Source: Lacinutrix venerupis
GTDB lineage: Bacteria; Bacteroidota; Bacteroidia; Flavobacteriales; Flavobacteriaceae
Direction: 5' to 3'
Assembly (NCBI RefSeq): GCF_003663945.1
Contig: NZ_RCCH01000003.1
Coordinates: 186,001-250,000, forward strand
DNA length: 64,000 nucleotides
Shown: one piece after another, positions 26,900 to 35,395 of the stretch
Position numbering within the stretch: the first letter of the stretch is position 1
Layout: every line of letters starts with the position of its first letter
The notes under the pieces: model-generated
Told to the model about the DNA's origin: nothing
Seen by the model: only the letters and a program-made list of their open reading frames with translations
Database searches by the model: none
Program-made: the position numbers and the translations under genes

Positions 26900-26924
26900 A
26901 TTGAAGTTACTTTTTTTGTAAAAA

Positions 26925-26960
26925 TAAAAAAGCATCCTGAATATTTCAGAATGCTTTTTT
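26925..26960 (-). terminator. Terminator after rplY
   Basis: Arms around AAAAAAGCAT and ATGCTTTTTT with an inner CTGAA/TTCAG pairing form a hairpin 20 bases past the rplY stop, followed by T-rich sequence on the minus strand. It rules out an upstream start for pth. Confidence 0.75.
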
Positions 26961-26980
26961 TATTTTTTAGAATAAGTAAT

Positions 26981-27610
26981 TTATTCTTTTACTGCAGCTA
27001 CATCATCAGTTTCAGTTGCTGGTACGTCATCTGCATCTTCATCATCATCATCTTCTACGACAGCAGCTCTAGAACGTCTTACTAAACATACAACAGTGTT
27101 GTCTGGGTGCATGAAAGTATAAGCTTCGTTCTCTAAAGCAGTTATGTAAAGTTTGTTTCCAATTTTAAGGTTTTCAATATCAGCATCTATGAAATCTGGT
27201 AAATTTCCTGGTAAAGCCTTAACTCTTAAGCTACGTTTGTTTTTACGTAAAACACCACCACTTCTAACACCTCTTGGGTTACCAATGTAGTTTACTGGAA
27301 TATCCATAGTAATTTCTTTGTCTTCGAATACTTGATAGAAATCTACGTGTAAAATTCTATCTGTTACTGGATGAAATTGGATATCTTGTAAAATTGCGTT
27401 AAAAGTTTCTCCACCTTCTAATTCGATTACAACTGTATGCGCATTAGGTGTGTACACCAATTTAGAGAATGCTAATTCAGCTGCTGAGAAATGAACTGCT
27501 TTGTCTCCTCCGTATAATACGCAAGGAACCTGACCAGCATTACGTAAGGCTTTTGTTGACTTTTTGCCCACGCTTTCTCTTTGAGATCCGTTGATTGTAA
27601 TTGATTTCAT
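26981..27610 (-). CDS. rplY: 50S ribosomal protein L25 (CTC family)
   Basis: The 209-aa protein is the long CTC form of L25 that binds 5S rRNA. The N-terminal L25 domain starts [23 protein letters not shown], with VPCVLYGG. The C-terminal beta domain (about 100-180) shows [20 protein letters not shown]-type sequence. A very acidic tail ([10 protein letters not shown]) ends it, as in other Bacteroidota. It is 53 nt downstream of prs, the usual bacterial gene pair. Confidence 0.95.
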   Translation of the reverse strand: MKSITINGSQRESVGKKSTKALRNAGQVPCVLYGGDKAVHFSAAELAFSKLVYTPNAHTVVIELEGGETFNAILQDIQFHPVTDRILHVDFYQVFEDKEITMDIPVNYIGNPRGVRSGGVLRKNKRSLRVKALPGNLPDFIDADIENLKIGNKLYITALENEAYTFMHPDNTVVCLVRRSRAAVVEDDDDEDADDVPATETDDVAAVKE

Positions 27611-27663
27611 TTTTTATTTATATTTAATTATTAATTAACTTGTTTAAAACTAGCTCAATAGTT

Positions 27664-28605
27664 TTACATTAAAAATTTAGAGCTAATAGATTTATTATAG
27701 TGTACATTATGCATAACTCCTGCAAATAAATCTGCACAACTAATCACTCTAATTTTTTTACTTTCTTGTTTTAGAGGAATAGAATCTGTTACAATTAATT
27801 CTTCTAATTTTGAATTTTCTAATCTTTCATAAGCACTTCCAGATAAAATAGGATGAGTACAAATGGCTCTTACACTTAAAGCGCCACGTTCCATCATTAA
27901 ATCTGCGGCTTTTGTTAATGTCCCGGCAGTATCTACCATATCATCTACTAATACTACATTTTTACCAGTTACATCTCCAATAAGTTCCATGTGTGAAATC
28001 ACATTGGCTTTTGCGCGTTGCTTATAACAAATTACTACGTCGCTCTCAAGGGCTTTAGAATAAGCATAAGCTCTTTTGCTTCCTCCCATGTCTGGAGAGG
28101 CAATAGTTAAATTGTCTAGATTTAACTCTTTTAAATATGGTAAAAACACAGTTGAAGCAAATAGGTGATCTACTGGTTTTTCAAAAAATCCTTGTATTTG
28201 ATCTGCATGCAAATCCATAGTGATAATTCTTGTTGCACCTGCTGTTTCCAACATTTTTGCTACTAATTTTGCAGCAATTGGTACTCTAGGTTTATCTTTA
28301 CGGTCTTGTCTTGCCCAACCAAAATATGGTAATACTGCAGTAATGTGTCTTGCCGAGGCACGTTTTGCAGCATCTATCATTAATAACATTTCCATTAAAT
28401 TTTCAGAACTTGGATTTGTAGATCCAATAATAAAAATTCTTGTACCACGAATAGACTCTTCGTAAGATGGTTGAAATTCACCATCACTATAAGTAGATGT
28501 GATTACATTACCTAATTTAGCACCATAAGCAGTAGCTATTTTTTCAGCTAAAGTTCTACTTTGCGTAATTGAAAAAATTTTTGCGTCTGGCTTAGTATTT
28601 GGCAT
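27664..28605 (-). CDS. prs: Ribose-phosphate pyrophosphokinase
   Basis: This 313-aa enzyme makes PRPP from ribose 5-phosphate and ATP, feeding purine, pyrimidine, histidine and NAD synthesis. Visible motifs are the ATP loop region YFGWARQDRKDKPR, the metal-binding DLHADQIQGFF and the PRPP-binding loop VLVDDMVDTAGTL. The leader has a GC-rich hairpin and a good -7 element. It is cotranscribed with rplY. Confidence 0.96.
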   Translation of the reverse strand: MPNTKPDAKIFSITQSRTLAEKIATAYGAKLGNVITSTYSDGEFQPSYEESIRGTRIFIIGSTNPSSENLMEMLLMIDAAKRASARHITAVLPYFGWARQDRKDKPRVPIAAKLVAKMLETAGATRIITMDLHADQIQGFFEKPVDHLFASTVFLPYLKELNLDNLTIASPDMGGSKRAYAYSKALESDVVICYKQRAKANVISHMELIGDVTGKNVVLVDDMVDTAGTLTKAADLMMERGALSVRAICTHPILSGSAYERLENSKLEELIVTDSIPLKQESKKIRVISCADLFAGVMHNVHYNKSISSKFLM

Positions 28606-28622
28606 CGTAAAAATGTATTAAA

Positions 28623-28639
28623 GTGGTGATAAACACCAC
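28623..28639 (-). promoter_or_regulatory. Leader hairpin of prs
   Basis: GTGGTG-ATAAA-CACCAC is a perfect 6-bp stem placed 18-34 nt upstream of the prs ATG, downstream of the candidate -7 element, so it would be part of the mRNA leader. It stands out in a very AT-rich background. A role in translation control or mRNA stability is an inference. Confidence 0.35.
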
Positions 28640-28657
28640 GTTATTTTTAATGAGGTG

Positions 28658-28665
28658 CAAATTTA
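28658..28665 (-). promoter_or_regulatory. Candidate -7 element of the prs promoter
   Basis: On the minus strand the site is TAAATTTG, an exact TAnnTTTG match, 52 nt upstream of prs. It predicts a leader of roughly 45 nt that includes the GTGGTG hairpin. Confidence 0.4.
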
Positions 28666-28730
28666 TAATTTTTTTTCTTGTCTAGAGCATAATCACTACT
28701 ATTTTTAAGGTGTTTATTTAAAAAAAGATA

Positions 28731-28738
28731 TATTTTTG
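28731..28738 (+). promoter_or_regulatory. Candidate -7 element of tRNA-Leu
   Basis: TATTTTTG fits TAnnTTTG and lies 13 bp upstream of the mature tRNA 5' end. Confidence 0.45.
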
Positions 28739-28751
28739 TGAAAGTAGAATT

Positions 28752-28833
28752 GCTCAAGTGGCGGAATTGGTAGACGCGCTGGATTCAAAATCCAGTTCTT
28801 TCGGGAGTGTGGGTTCGATTCCCACCTTGAGTA
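28752..28833 (+). tRNA. tRNA-Leu (anticodon CAA)
   Basis: The 82-nt cloverleaf has acceptor arms GCTCAAG and CTTGAGT with discriminator A, D arm with GGTAG, anticodon stem CTGGA/TCCAG with loop TTCAAAA (CAA at 28786-28788), a long class II variable arm as expected for leucine, and T arm GTGGG-TTCGATT-CCCAC. No CCA is encoded. A hairpin terminator follows. Confidence 0.95.
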
Positions 28834-28840
28834 CTTTGTG

Positions 28841-28884
28841 AAACCGTAAATAGCTAATAATTAGTGTTTTTACGGTTTTTTTTA
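28841..28884 (+). terminator. tRNA-Leu terminator
   Basis: AAACCGTAAA and TTTACGGTTT form the stem, followed on the plus strand by a long T-run, eight bases after the tRNA. Confidence 0.8.
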
Positions 28885-28932
28885 TTGGTTGTTTTGCTAA
28901 AAGCTAACAAATATTTCTTATTCGATAATAAA

Positions 28933-30057
28933 TTATTCTTTTTTAAGTAGAGATAAACTTTTAACTGTTCTAAAACCTAAATTGTCTGAACCAGAATCTT
29001 TACTTGTAGACATTCTTGCTGAAATTCTAAAACTTGCACAATAGGACTCATGACATAGGTAAGAGCCTCCTTTAATAATCATCTCTACTTGATATGGGTT
29101 TTGTGAATTATAATAACTATCTGCTCCCTGAGGATTTATATTAGATTTTAGTGTTTTTAGTTTGTTATAATAATTACTGTTGTATAAATCGCTAGTCCAT
29201 TCCCATACATTACCTAGCATGTCATGAATGCCAATACTATTTACAGGATAAGATTTTACAGGTGCTATAGATTTAAAACCATCTTTATTTTCATTTTTAA
29301 TAGGAAATTGCCCTTGCCAAGTATTTGCATTTTTATTTACAATAGAGCTGTCGTTTCCCCAAGTGTAAATGGCATTTTTATTATTGCCTTGAGCGGCAGA
29401 TTCCCATTCGGCTTCAGTAGGTAGTCTTTTGTTTGCCCATTTACAATAGGCTTGAGCATCTTCTAAAGCAATATGAACAACTGGATAGTCATCTTTACCT
29501 TCAATTGAGCTATTAGGACCTTCAGGATGTTTCCAATTTGTACCAATTTTCCATGTCCACCATTGACCATAATTTTCCATGTTCGCAACTGTATTTACAT
29601 TTTTATTAAATACCAAGCTGCCGGGTTTAAGAATAGAATCATGAGGTTTAGGTGTGTCTTCCGGAAGTTCAACTTTCATTACTTCCCAATCTATTGGTCT
29701 TTCTGCAACAGTTATGTATTTTGTTGCATTTACAAAAGCAGTAAATTGCTTGTTAGTGACTTCGGTTATATCAATAAAAAAACCATCAACAGAAACTTGA
29801 TGTGCTGGTTTTTCTCTCATCATTGCAAATTTATCTCCTGCTTTTGCGCCTTGTGTAAATGTTTTTCCTTTTACCCAAACCATACCTTCAGGTGTGTTAA
29901 TATTTTCTGGCTTATCAATAATTAGTGCTTTTTGTTTTATTGCCATTTCAAAAGGCGATTGTAATATTTTGTCTTGCTTTTTCTCTTCTCTACATGAGGT
30001 GAGTACTAATATTATTAGAGTTGGTAAAATGTAGGTAAGGAAATTTATACTTTTCAT
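28933..30057 (-). CDS. SUMF1/formylglycine-generating-enzyme-like lipoprotein with the catalytic Cys pair
   Basis: The 374-aa protein has a lipoprotein signal ending LVLTSC (lipidated Cys22), so it should be anchored in the envelope. The rest is one FGE-sulfatase domain from about residue 57 (EGMVWVKGKTFTQGA) through VTNKQFTAFV, RLPTEAEWE and NVWEWTSD to SDNLGFR. Unlike many bacterial SUMF1-fold proteins (for example gliding lipoproteins), it keeps CHESYC with Cys335 and Cys340, matching the CHxSYC pair of true formylglycine-generating enzymes. That suggests oxidation of a sulfatase Cys or Ser in the periplasm. No sulfatase gene lies in the window. Confidence 0.88.
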   Translation of the reverse strand: MKSINFLTYILPTLIILVLTSCREEKKQDKILQSPFEMAIKQKALIIDKPENINTPEGMVWVKGKTFTQGAKAGDKFAMMREKPAHQVSVDGFFIDITEVTNKQFTAFVNATKYITVAERPIDWEVMKVELPEDTPKPHDSILKPGSLVFNKNVNTVANMENYGQWWTWKIGTNWKHPEGPNSSIEGKDDYPVVHIALEDAQAYCKWANKRLPTEAEWESAAQGNNKNAIYTWGNDSSIVNKNANTWQGQFPIKNENKDGFKSIAPVKSYPVNSIGIHDMLGNVWEWTSDLYNSNYYNKLKTLKSNINPQGADSYYNSQNPYQVEMIIKGGSYLCHESYCASFRISARMSTSKDSGSDNLGFRTVKSLSLLKKE

Positions 30058-30316
30058 TAATTATATTTAAGCTTTAAAACAAATATAGGTATTGCCTAAA
30101 AAATCTAATACATTTTTTCTGGTATAAGTTTTTGAGTTGTTTTTATTTAAATTTAAGAGTGTTTGTTTTGAGCTATAAAAATCTAAATATTTTGAGCTTT
30201 AGATTAATAGGGTGATTTAAATCCTAATTTTTGTTTTCTTATTATAAAGTCAATTAATTTAACTTGATAATTTTCTCTTTTTTATTATATATTTACAACT
30301 CCCAAAATAAAATAAA

Positions 30317-30907
30317 ATGCTACAAGAACTTTGGTTTAACGTACAGTATGGTATTAATCACGTATTAGACATTAATGCTTACGATCACGTATTATTTTTA
30401 ATTGTTTTAACAGTTCCATACTTGTTTAAAGATTGGAAACGTGTTTTTTTACTAGTTACTATGTTTACCATAGGTCATACTTTATCACTTATATTATCAA
30501 CTTACGGAGTGGTGAAAGTATCTGGAAATTTAGTTGAGTTTTTAATACCAATTACTATTTTAATAGTAGCGCTTTTTAATGTTTTTACTTCTGGAAAAGG
30601 AGCGCAAAAAGAAAAAGTAGGAGTGCTTTTTATTTCAACATTATTTTTAGGTTTAGTACATGGTTTAGGTTTTGCTAGAGAATTTAAACTTCTTGTAGGA
30701 GGTGAGGATAATAAATTAATAACACTTTTAGAGTTTGCTTTAGGTATAGAAATAGCACAAGTAATTATTGTATTTATAATTTTATTTTTAGGTTACATAA
30801 CGCAAACGGTGTTTAGATTCTCTAAACGAGATTGGGTTATGGTAGTTTCTGCAATAGTTGTAGGATTAGTTATCCCTATGTTATTAAACAGCCCTCTTTT
30901 ACAATAG
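30317..30907 (+). CDS. HupE/UreJ-family membrane protein
   Basis: The 196-aa integral membrane protein has about six hydrophobic segments. The HupE/UreJ_2 signatures are DHVLFLIVL at the start of the first segment, FTIGHTLSLIL, and GLVHGLGFARE in the middle, with conserved His and Asp residues that could bind nickel or another divalent metal. HupE proteins are thought to import Ni2+. No hydrogenase or urease gene is nearby, so the substrate is unproven. The region 30058-30316 holds AT-rich spacer with a weak -7-like TATATTTA about 25 nt upstream and nothing else I can support. Confidence 0.85.
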   Translation: MLQELWFNVQYGINHVLDINAYDHVLFLIVLTVPYLFKDWKRVFLLVTMFTIGHTLSLILSTYGVVKVSGNLVEFLIPITILIVALFNVFTSGKGAQKEKVGVLFISTLFLGLVHGLGFAREFKLLVGGEDNKLITLLEFALGIEIAQVIIVFIILFLGYITQTVFRFSKRDWVMVVSAIVVGLVIPMLLNSPLLQ

Positions 30908-31067
30908 ATACGATAAATTTTTCTTAAATCTTATTAATAGCATTGTAATTAAAATACTAACACACTATATTCGTGTCGGGTAGTATAATTAACACGGTAG
31001 ATATTTTATATTTTTGCAAATTTAAAATCTATTTTAACCGTTTTAAATAAAATACCTAGCTAAATAT

Positions 31068-31499
31068 ATGTCTAAAATTAAACAACACAAATACGATAAA
31101 GCTTATTTAAGAATCGCTAAAGAGTGGGGAAAGCTATCGCACTGTAAACGAAAACAAGTAGGTGCATTAATTGTTAAAGGACGTATGATAATTAGTGATG
31201 GGTTTAATGGAACACCTACAGGTTTTGAAAATTATTGTGAAGATGACGAAGGTTATACAAAATGGTACGTATTACATGCAGAAGCTAATGCTATATTAAA
31301 AGTTGCATCGTCTACACAATCTTGTAAAGGCGCAACTTTATATATTACATTATCACCTTGTAAGGAATGTAGTAAATTAATTCATCAAGCTGGCATAGTT
31401 CGTGTAGTTTATAAAGAAGGTTATAAAGACGACTCTGGATTACAATTTTTAGAAAAAGCAGGTATTGAAATTGTTAAAATTGAAGATTTAACTGCTTAA
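31068..31499 (+). CDS. dCMP deaminase-family (cytidine/deoxycytidylate deaminase) protein
   Basis: The 143-aa zinc deaminase has the ligand motifs HAEANAIL (His, catalytic Glu) and PCKECSKLI (two Cys), and FNGTPTGFENYC typical of dCMP deaminase and ComEB. It would convert dCMP to dUMP for thymidylate synthesis. It ends 20 nt before the S41 protease gene and likely shares its mRNA. A -7 element (TATTTTTG at 31009-31016) lies upstream. Confidence 0.9.
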   Translation: MSKIKQHKYDKAYLRIAKEWGKLSHCKRKQVGALIVKGRMIISDGFNGTPTGFENYCEDDEGYTKWYVLHAEANAILKVASSTQSCKGATLYITLSPCKECSKLIHQAGIVRVVYKEGYKDDSGLQFLEKAGIEIVKIEDLTA

Positions 31500-31519
31500 T
31501 AAAATAACATTTAAATAGT

Positions 31520-33121
31520 ATGAATTTAAAAAGAAAATACCTGCCTTTACTTTTAGGTGCAGCAATTGCAATAGGTATTTTTATTGGTGGTTCATTAGAT
31601 TTTAACGATAAATCCGATAGTTTATTTACTTCTAATAGTAAAAAGGATAAGCTTAATAGGCTTATAGATTATATAGATCATGATTATGTAGAAGACGTAA
31701 ATACAGATAGTATTGTAGATGTTACTGTTAATGGAATTTTAGAGAATTTAGATCCTCATTCTGTATATATTCCTAAAGAAGATATGCAAAGCGTAGCAGA
31801 AAACATGAAAGGCGACTTTGTAGGTATTGGTATTAGTTTTTATACATTTAAAGATACTATTACAGTAATTAGAACTATAGAAAATGGACCAAGCGAACGT
31901 GCAGGACTTAAAGGTGGAGATAGAATAATTACTGCAGATGGCGACTCCCTTTTTGGCAGAGACTTAAGTAATGGAGATTTAGTTAAAAAACTTAAAGGTT
32001 TAAAAGGAACAGACGTTACTTTAGAAGTAGTTAGAAAAGGTTTTGATAAGCCACTAAAATTTAAAGTTAAACGTGGAGTTATTCCTATTGTGAGTGTTGA
32101 TGCTGCATACATGTTAACCAATAATTTAGGTTATATAAAAATTAATCGTTTTGCAGAATCTACTTATAAAGAGTTTAAAGCAGCGTTAACAAAGTTAGAA
32201 AACGCTGGTGCTACAGAGATTGCTTTAGACTTAAGAGATAATCCAGGTGGTTTTTTAGGGGTTGCAGAAAAAATAGTAGATGAGTTTTTGGAAGACGATA
32301 AACTTATTTTATTCACAAAAAATAAAAGAGGTAAAGTTGAAAAAAGTTTTGCTACAAGTAAAGGCTCTTTTGAGGATGGTAAAATTTTTGTTTTAATAGA
32401 TGAGAACTCTGCTTCTGCAAGCGAAATAGTTGCTGGCGCTTTACAAGATAATGATAAAGGTACTATTGTAGGACGTCGATCTTACGGTAAAGGTTTGGTA
32501 CAACGAGAAATGCAGTTGGGAGATGGTAGTGCTGTAAGATTAACCGTTTCAAAATATTATACGCCAACAGGTCGCTCGATACAACGCTCTTACGAAAATG
32601 GAAATAGCAGCTATTTTGATGATTATTACTCGAGAAAAGTTAGCGGAGAATTGTTAGATGAAGAAAAAATAGAAATTGCAGATTCGCTAAAGTTCACAAC
32701 GCCTAAAGGAAAGGTGGTTTATGGTGGAGGTGGTATAATTCCAGATGTTTTTGTGCCTTTAGATGAAGGTATGCAAAATGAGACTATAACCTTTTTATAT
32801 CGTCGAGGGTTTATAAATAACTTCGCTTTTGAATTATTAGAAAAAGACAGAGATGCTTTTAAAGATATAACAAAAGAAGATTATTTAGTAAATTACGAAA
32901 TAACAGATGAGGTGATTGAAGAATTTCAAGACTTTTTAAACGTAAAACGAAAAACTAATATTGTTTTTGTTGCTTATAAAGAAGAAGCAAAGCTTTATAT
33001 TAAGGCTGCAATTGCAGACCAATTATACGGTAATGGTGCTTTTGAAGAAGTCTTAAACTTGGGAGATAATATGGTAAACGAAGTAATTAATTTAAGCTTA
33101 AATAAAGATTCGTTAAATTAA
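31520..33121 (+). CDS. S41 carboxy-terminal processing protease
   Basis: The 533-aa protein has an uncleaved or cleaved N-terminal hydrophobic segment (YLPLLLGAAIAIGIFIGGSL). A helical part and a PDZ domain at about 95-190 follow (IENGPSERAGLKGGDRI). The S41 catalytic domain has the nucleophile in ENSASASEIVAGAL and Lys in RRSYGKGLVQ. The C-terminal ~130 residues are helical. CtpA/Prc proteases trim or degrade periplasmic proteins from their C-termini. It follows the dCMP-deaminase-like gene and overlaps the convergent oxidoreductase gene by 4 nt. Confidence 0.92.
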   Translation: MNLKRKYLPLLLGAAIAIGIFIGGSLDFNDKSDSLFTSNSKKDKLNRLIDYIDHDYVEDVNTDSIVDVTVNGILENLDPHSVYIPKEDMQSVAENMKGDFVGIGISFYTFKDTITVIRTIENGPSERAGLKGGDRIITADGDSLFGRDLSNGDLVKKLKGLKGTDVTLEVVRKGFDKPLKFKVKRGVIPIVSVDAAYMLTNNLGYIKINRFAESTYKEFKAALTKLENAGATEIALDLRDNPGGFLGVAEKIVDEFLEDDKLILFTKNKRGKVEKSFATSKGSFEDGKIFVLIDENSASASEIVAGALQDNDKGTIVGRRSYGKGLVQREMQLGDGSAVRLTVSKYYTPTGRSIQRSYENGNSSYFDDYYSRKVSGELLDEEKIEIADSLKFTTPKGKVVYGGGGIIPDVFVPLDEGMQNETITFLYRRGFINNFAFELLEKDRDAFKDITKEDYLVNYEITDEVIEEFQDFLNVKRKTNIVFVAYKEEAKLYIKAAIADQLYGNGAFEEVLNLGDNMVNEVINLSLNKDSLN

Positions 33122-33720
33122 ATTTTATCGTGTATTTTAGTTTGCTTTCCATTGTTCCAAAGTGTTAAAATATCTGTTGCAACATGAGCTCCACTTCCAG
33201 ATGCTATTGCAAATTGACTGCGCCATCCAGCTAAAGTTCCAGCAACATATAGATTTTCTTCAATTAAATGATCGGTATTTTTAAGCCAAACTCTATCTTT
33301 TTCTATAGCAGCTTTTGGATGCGGTTCAATAAAATCTTCTAGGCCTTTTATAGAGATTAAGCTAGTATACCCAACAGCTACAACAACTCGTTTTGTGTTA
33401 TAGTTGTTTTTGTTTGTGGTTACTACAAAACCTCTAGATGTTTTAGAAATTTCAGTTACTTTTTCATTGTCAATTTGTGAAACTTCAGGATACAAATTTT
33501 TTAAATGCTGAGTTCCTTCAGTTAAAATATCTTTTCCTAAGGTGCCAGGTTTTAAGCCTAAAACATTATTAAATAAAGCATTTTGTAAATGAGATGTTTT
33601 TTGGTGAGTAATAATGGCTACTTCTTTGCCTTCTGCAAATGGTTTTTTTAAACCTGAACCTAAAATTAAGGCGCAAGATAAGCCTGCAGCGCCACCGCCA
33701 ATAATTAAAGTATCTAACAT
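33118..33720 (-). CDS. Short FAD-dependent pyridine-nucleotide-disulfide-like oxidoreductase
   Basis: The 200-aa protein opens with the FAD-binding motif IIGGGAAGLSCAL and ends with the thioredoxin-reductase-type C-terminal flavin segment ENLYVAGTLAGWRSQFAIASGSGAHVA-like. The whole central NADPH-binding domain and the CxxC redox pair are missing, so it is about 110 residues shorter than TrxB. It is not obviously a pseudogene: the frame is intact and the two flavin halves join cleanly. It abuts a small membrane protein gene upstream. The electron donor and substrate are unknown. Confidence 0.8.
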   Translation of the reverse strand: MLDTLIIGGGAAGLSCALILGSGLKKPFAEGKEVAIITHQKTSHLQNALFNNVLGLKPGTLGKDILTEGTQHLKNLYPEVSQIDNEKVTEISKTSRGFVVTTNKNNYNTKRVVVAVGYTSLISIKGLEDFIEPHPKAAIEKDRVWLKNTDHLIEENLYVAGTLAGWRSQFAIASGSGAHVATDILTLWNNGKQTKIHDKI

Positions 33721-33918
33721 TTATCCTCTGCTTTTAGTTTCAATTTTTTTAGAAATTCTTAAAATTTGAAGTAATAAAATAGCACAAAGCGCAGCAATAA
33801 TTGTAATTAAAGCTATCATACTTTCTCCTTTAAAAAGAGCATTAAAATCTAATTTTGTTGCATTATAAACTATTAAAGCAATAGCAATAATGTTAAGTAT
33901 TAATGTAAATATTTTCAT
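33721..33918 (-). CDS. Small two-helix membrane protein
   Basis: The 65-aa protein has two hydrophobic segments, IFTLILNIIAIALIVYNA and MIALITIIAALCAILLL, then a basic tail KKIETKSRG. No family is recognised. Its stop is immediately before the start of the oxidoreductase gene, so the two are cotranscribed and the oxidoreductase may be held near the membrane with it. Confidence 0.75.
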   Translation of the reverse strand: MKIFTLILNIIAIALIVYNATKLDFNALFKGESMIALITIIAALCAILLLQILRISKKIETKSRG

Positions 33919-34006
33919 ATTTATATTTTTTGTTTTTAAATTATTATAAGCAGGGCGCTATTAAAAAGTATTTATAATTTTTATGCGCCCGTTATATAAT
34001 GTAAAG

Positions 34007-34594
34007 TTACGTAAAAAGAATTTTAACGTTCGTTGCAAATAGTTTAATTGCAATGGCTAAAAGTATAACGCCAAAAACTTTTCTAATAATACTAATTCCA
34101 TTTTGTCCTATAAGGCGTTCTATTCTGCTAGATGTTTTTAAAACAATAAAAATTAAAAGTACGTTAAGAAGAACGGCAATAATAATATTACCAGTTTCAA
34201 ATTCTGCTCTAAGCGATAATAAAGTTGTTAAACTACCTGGACCAGCAATTAATGGAAAGGCTAATGGAAATACAGACGCAGTCATTGGGTTTGTATCTTC
34301 CTCTTTATATAGTGTTATCCCTAAAATCATTTCTAAAGCAATAAAAAATAAGATAAAAGAACCAGCAACCGCAAAAGAACTTACATCTATACCAATAAGA
34401 TTTAAGATGCTTTTTCCTAAAAATAAAAAGGCAATTAAAATTATTCCAGCAATAATTGATGCTTTTTCACTTTGTATATGTCCTGCTTTTTTGCGTAAGT
34501 CTATAATAATTGGAATGTTACCAATAATATCTATTACTGCAAATAGTACCATAAAAACGGTAAATATTTCTTTAAGGTCAAAATTAAAATTCAT
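34007..34594 (-). CDS. MarC-family integral membrane protein
   Basis: The 195-aa protein has six hydrophobic segments and the MarC/NAAT signatures: FDLKEIFTVFMVLFAVIDIIGNIP at the N-terminus, then FPLAFPLIAGPGSLTTLLSL in the middle and GISIIRKVFGVILLAIAIK near the end. MarC proteins are inner-membrane proteins of uncertain function; a neutral amino-acid transport role was proposed for some. A hairpin lies about 70 nt upstream. Confidence 0.88.
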   Translation of the reverse strand: MNFNFDLKEIFTVFMVLFAVIDIIGNIPIIIDLRKKAGHIQSEKASIIAGIILIAFLFLGKSILNLIGIDVSSFAVAGSFILFFIALEMILGITLYKEEDTNPMTASVFPLAFPLIAGPGSLTTLLSLRAEFETGNIIIAVLLNVLLIFIVLKTSSRIERLIGQNGISIIRKVFGVILLAIAIKLFATNVKILFT

Positions 34595-34666
34595 AATTTG
34601 TTTTTTTTCTTTTTGAAGACTCGAAACGTTTTATATATTCTTCAAATTTTTTCGTAAATGCTTTAG

Positions 34667-34685
34667 TAACAGTTAAAAACTGTTA
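34667..34685. other. Inverted repeat in the marC upstream region
   Basis: TAACAGTT-AAA-AACTGTTA is a perfect 8-bp inverted repeat with a three-base centre, 73 bp upstream of the marC start. It may be an operator or transcript hairpin. The rest of 34595-34825 also contains AATATTAAATTAACATTAAT (34730-34749), similar to the phosphate-type repeats further on. Confidence 0.35.
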
Positions 34686-34791
34686 TTCTCAAATTTTCGG
34701 CAAAAGTACTTCTTAAAAGGAGATTTCCAATATTAAATTAACATTAATTTATTGCTAAAGTTTATTGTTTAAAAGTTGAATAATTTCGCAT

Positions 34792-34799
34792 TATCTTTG
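34792..34799 (+). promoter_or_regulatory. Candidate -7 element of the DUF3109 gene
   Basis: TATCTTTG matches TAnnTTTG and lies 26 nt upstream of the ATG at 34826. Confidence 0.45.
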
Positions 34800-34825
34800 T
34801 GCTATTATTCTAGATTATAATAATT

Positions 34826-35392
34826 ATGTTCCAATTAGGTAAAACAATAGTGTCTGAATCTATAATAGATAACGATTTTGTGTGTAACTTATCGGCATGC
34901 AAAGGTGCTTGTTGTATAGATGGTGATGCCGGAGCTCCTTTAACAGAAGAAGAAGCTAAGATTTTGGATGATATATATCCAAAAGTAAAGCCTTTTTTAA
35001 GACAGGAAGGTATAGATGCTATTGAAGCTCAAGGCACTTCTATTATAGCAGATTTTGGAGAGCTTGAAACACCATTAATAGATGGAGCAGATTGTGCTTA
35101 CGTTATTTTTGATGAAAAAAACACAGCATTATGTGCTATAGAGGAAGCTTATAATCAAGGAGAAGTATCTTGGAAAAAGCCTGTTTCTTGTCATTTATAT
35201 CCAATTAGAATAAAAGATTATACAGAGTTTTCTGCTGTTAATTATGATAAATGGGAAATTTGTGATGATGCTTGTAGTTTAGGGAAAGAATTACAGGTTC
35301 CTGTTTATAAGTTTGTTAAAGAGGCTTTAATTAGAAAATTTGGAGAAGATTGGTATGCTGAACTTGAAAAAGTTGCAGATAATATGAAATAG
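34826..35392 (+). CDS. DUF3109 (YkgJ-like, cysteine-rich) protein
   Basis: The 188-aa cytoplasmic protein has the cysteine cluster CNLSACKGACCIDGDAGAP near the N-terminus, then CAYVIFDEKNTALCAIE, SCHLYPIRI and CDDACSLGKE. These eight or more Cys, with the order of the DUF3109/YkgJ family, fit a zinc or iron-sulfur site. Function is not established. It converges with the LytS-type kinase gene with a 3-nt gap. Confidence 0.85.
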   Translation: MFQLGKTIVSESIIDNDFVCNLSACKGACCIDGDAGAPLTEEEAKILDDIYPKVKPFLRQEGIDAIEAQGTSIIADFGELETPLIDGADCAYVIFDEKNTALCAIEEAYNQGEVSWKKPVSCHLYPIRIKDYTEFSAVNYDKWEICDDACSLGKELQVPVYKFVKEALIRKFGEDWYAELEKVADNMK

Positions 35393-35395
35393 TTA

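Noticed and set aside
26899-26935. Longer start for pth at 26935
   Set aside because: That ATG lies within the rplY terminator hairpin, so the transcript would not begin productively there; 26899 or 26830 fits better.
34053-34616. 187-aa plus-strand frame opposite marC
   Set aside because: Covers a convincing MarC gene; rich in Ile/Lys as expected for a complementary shadow.
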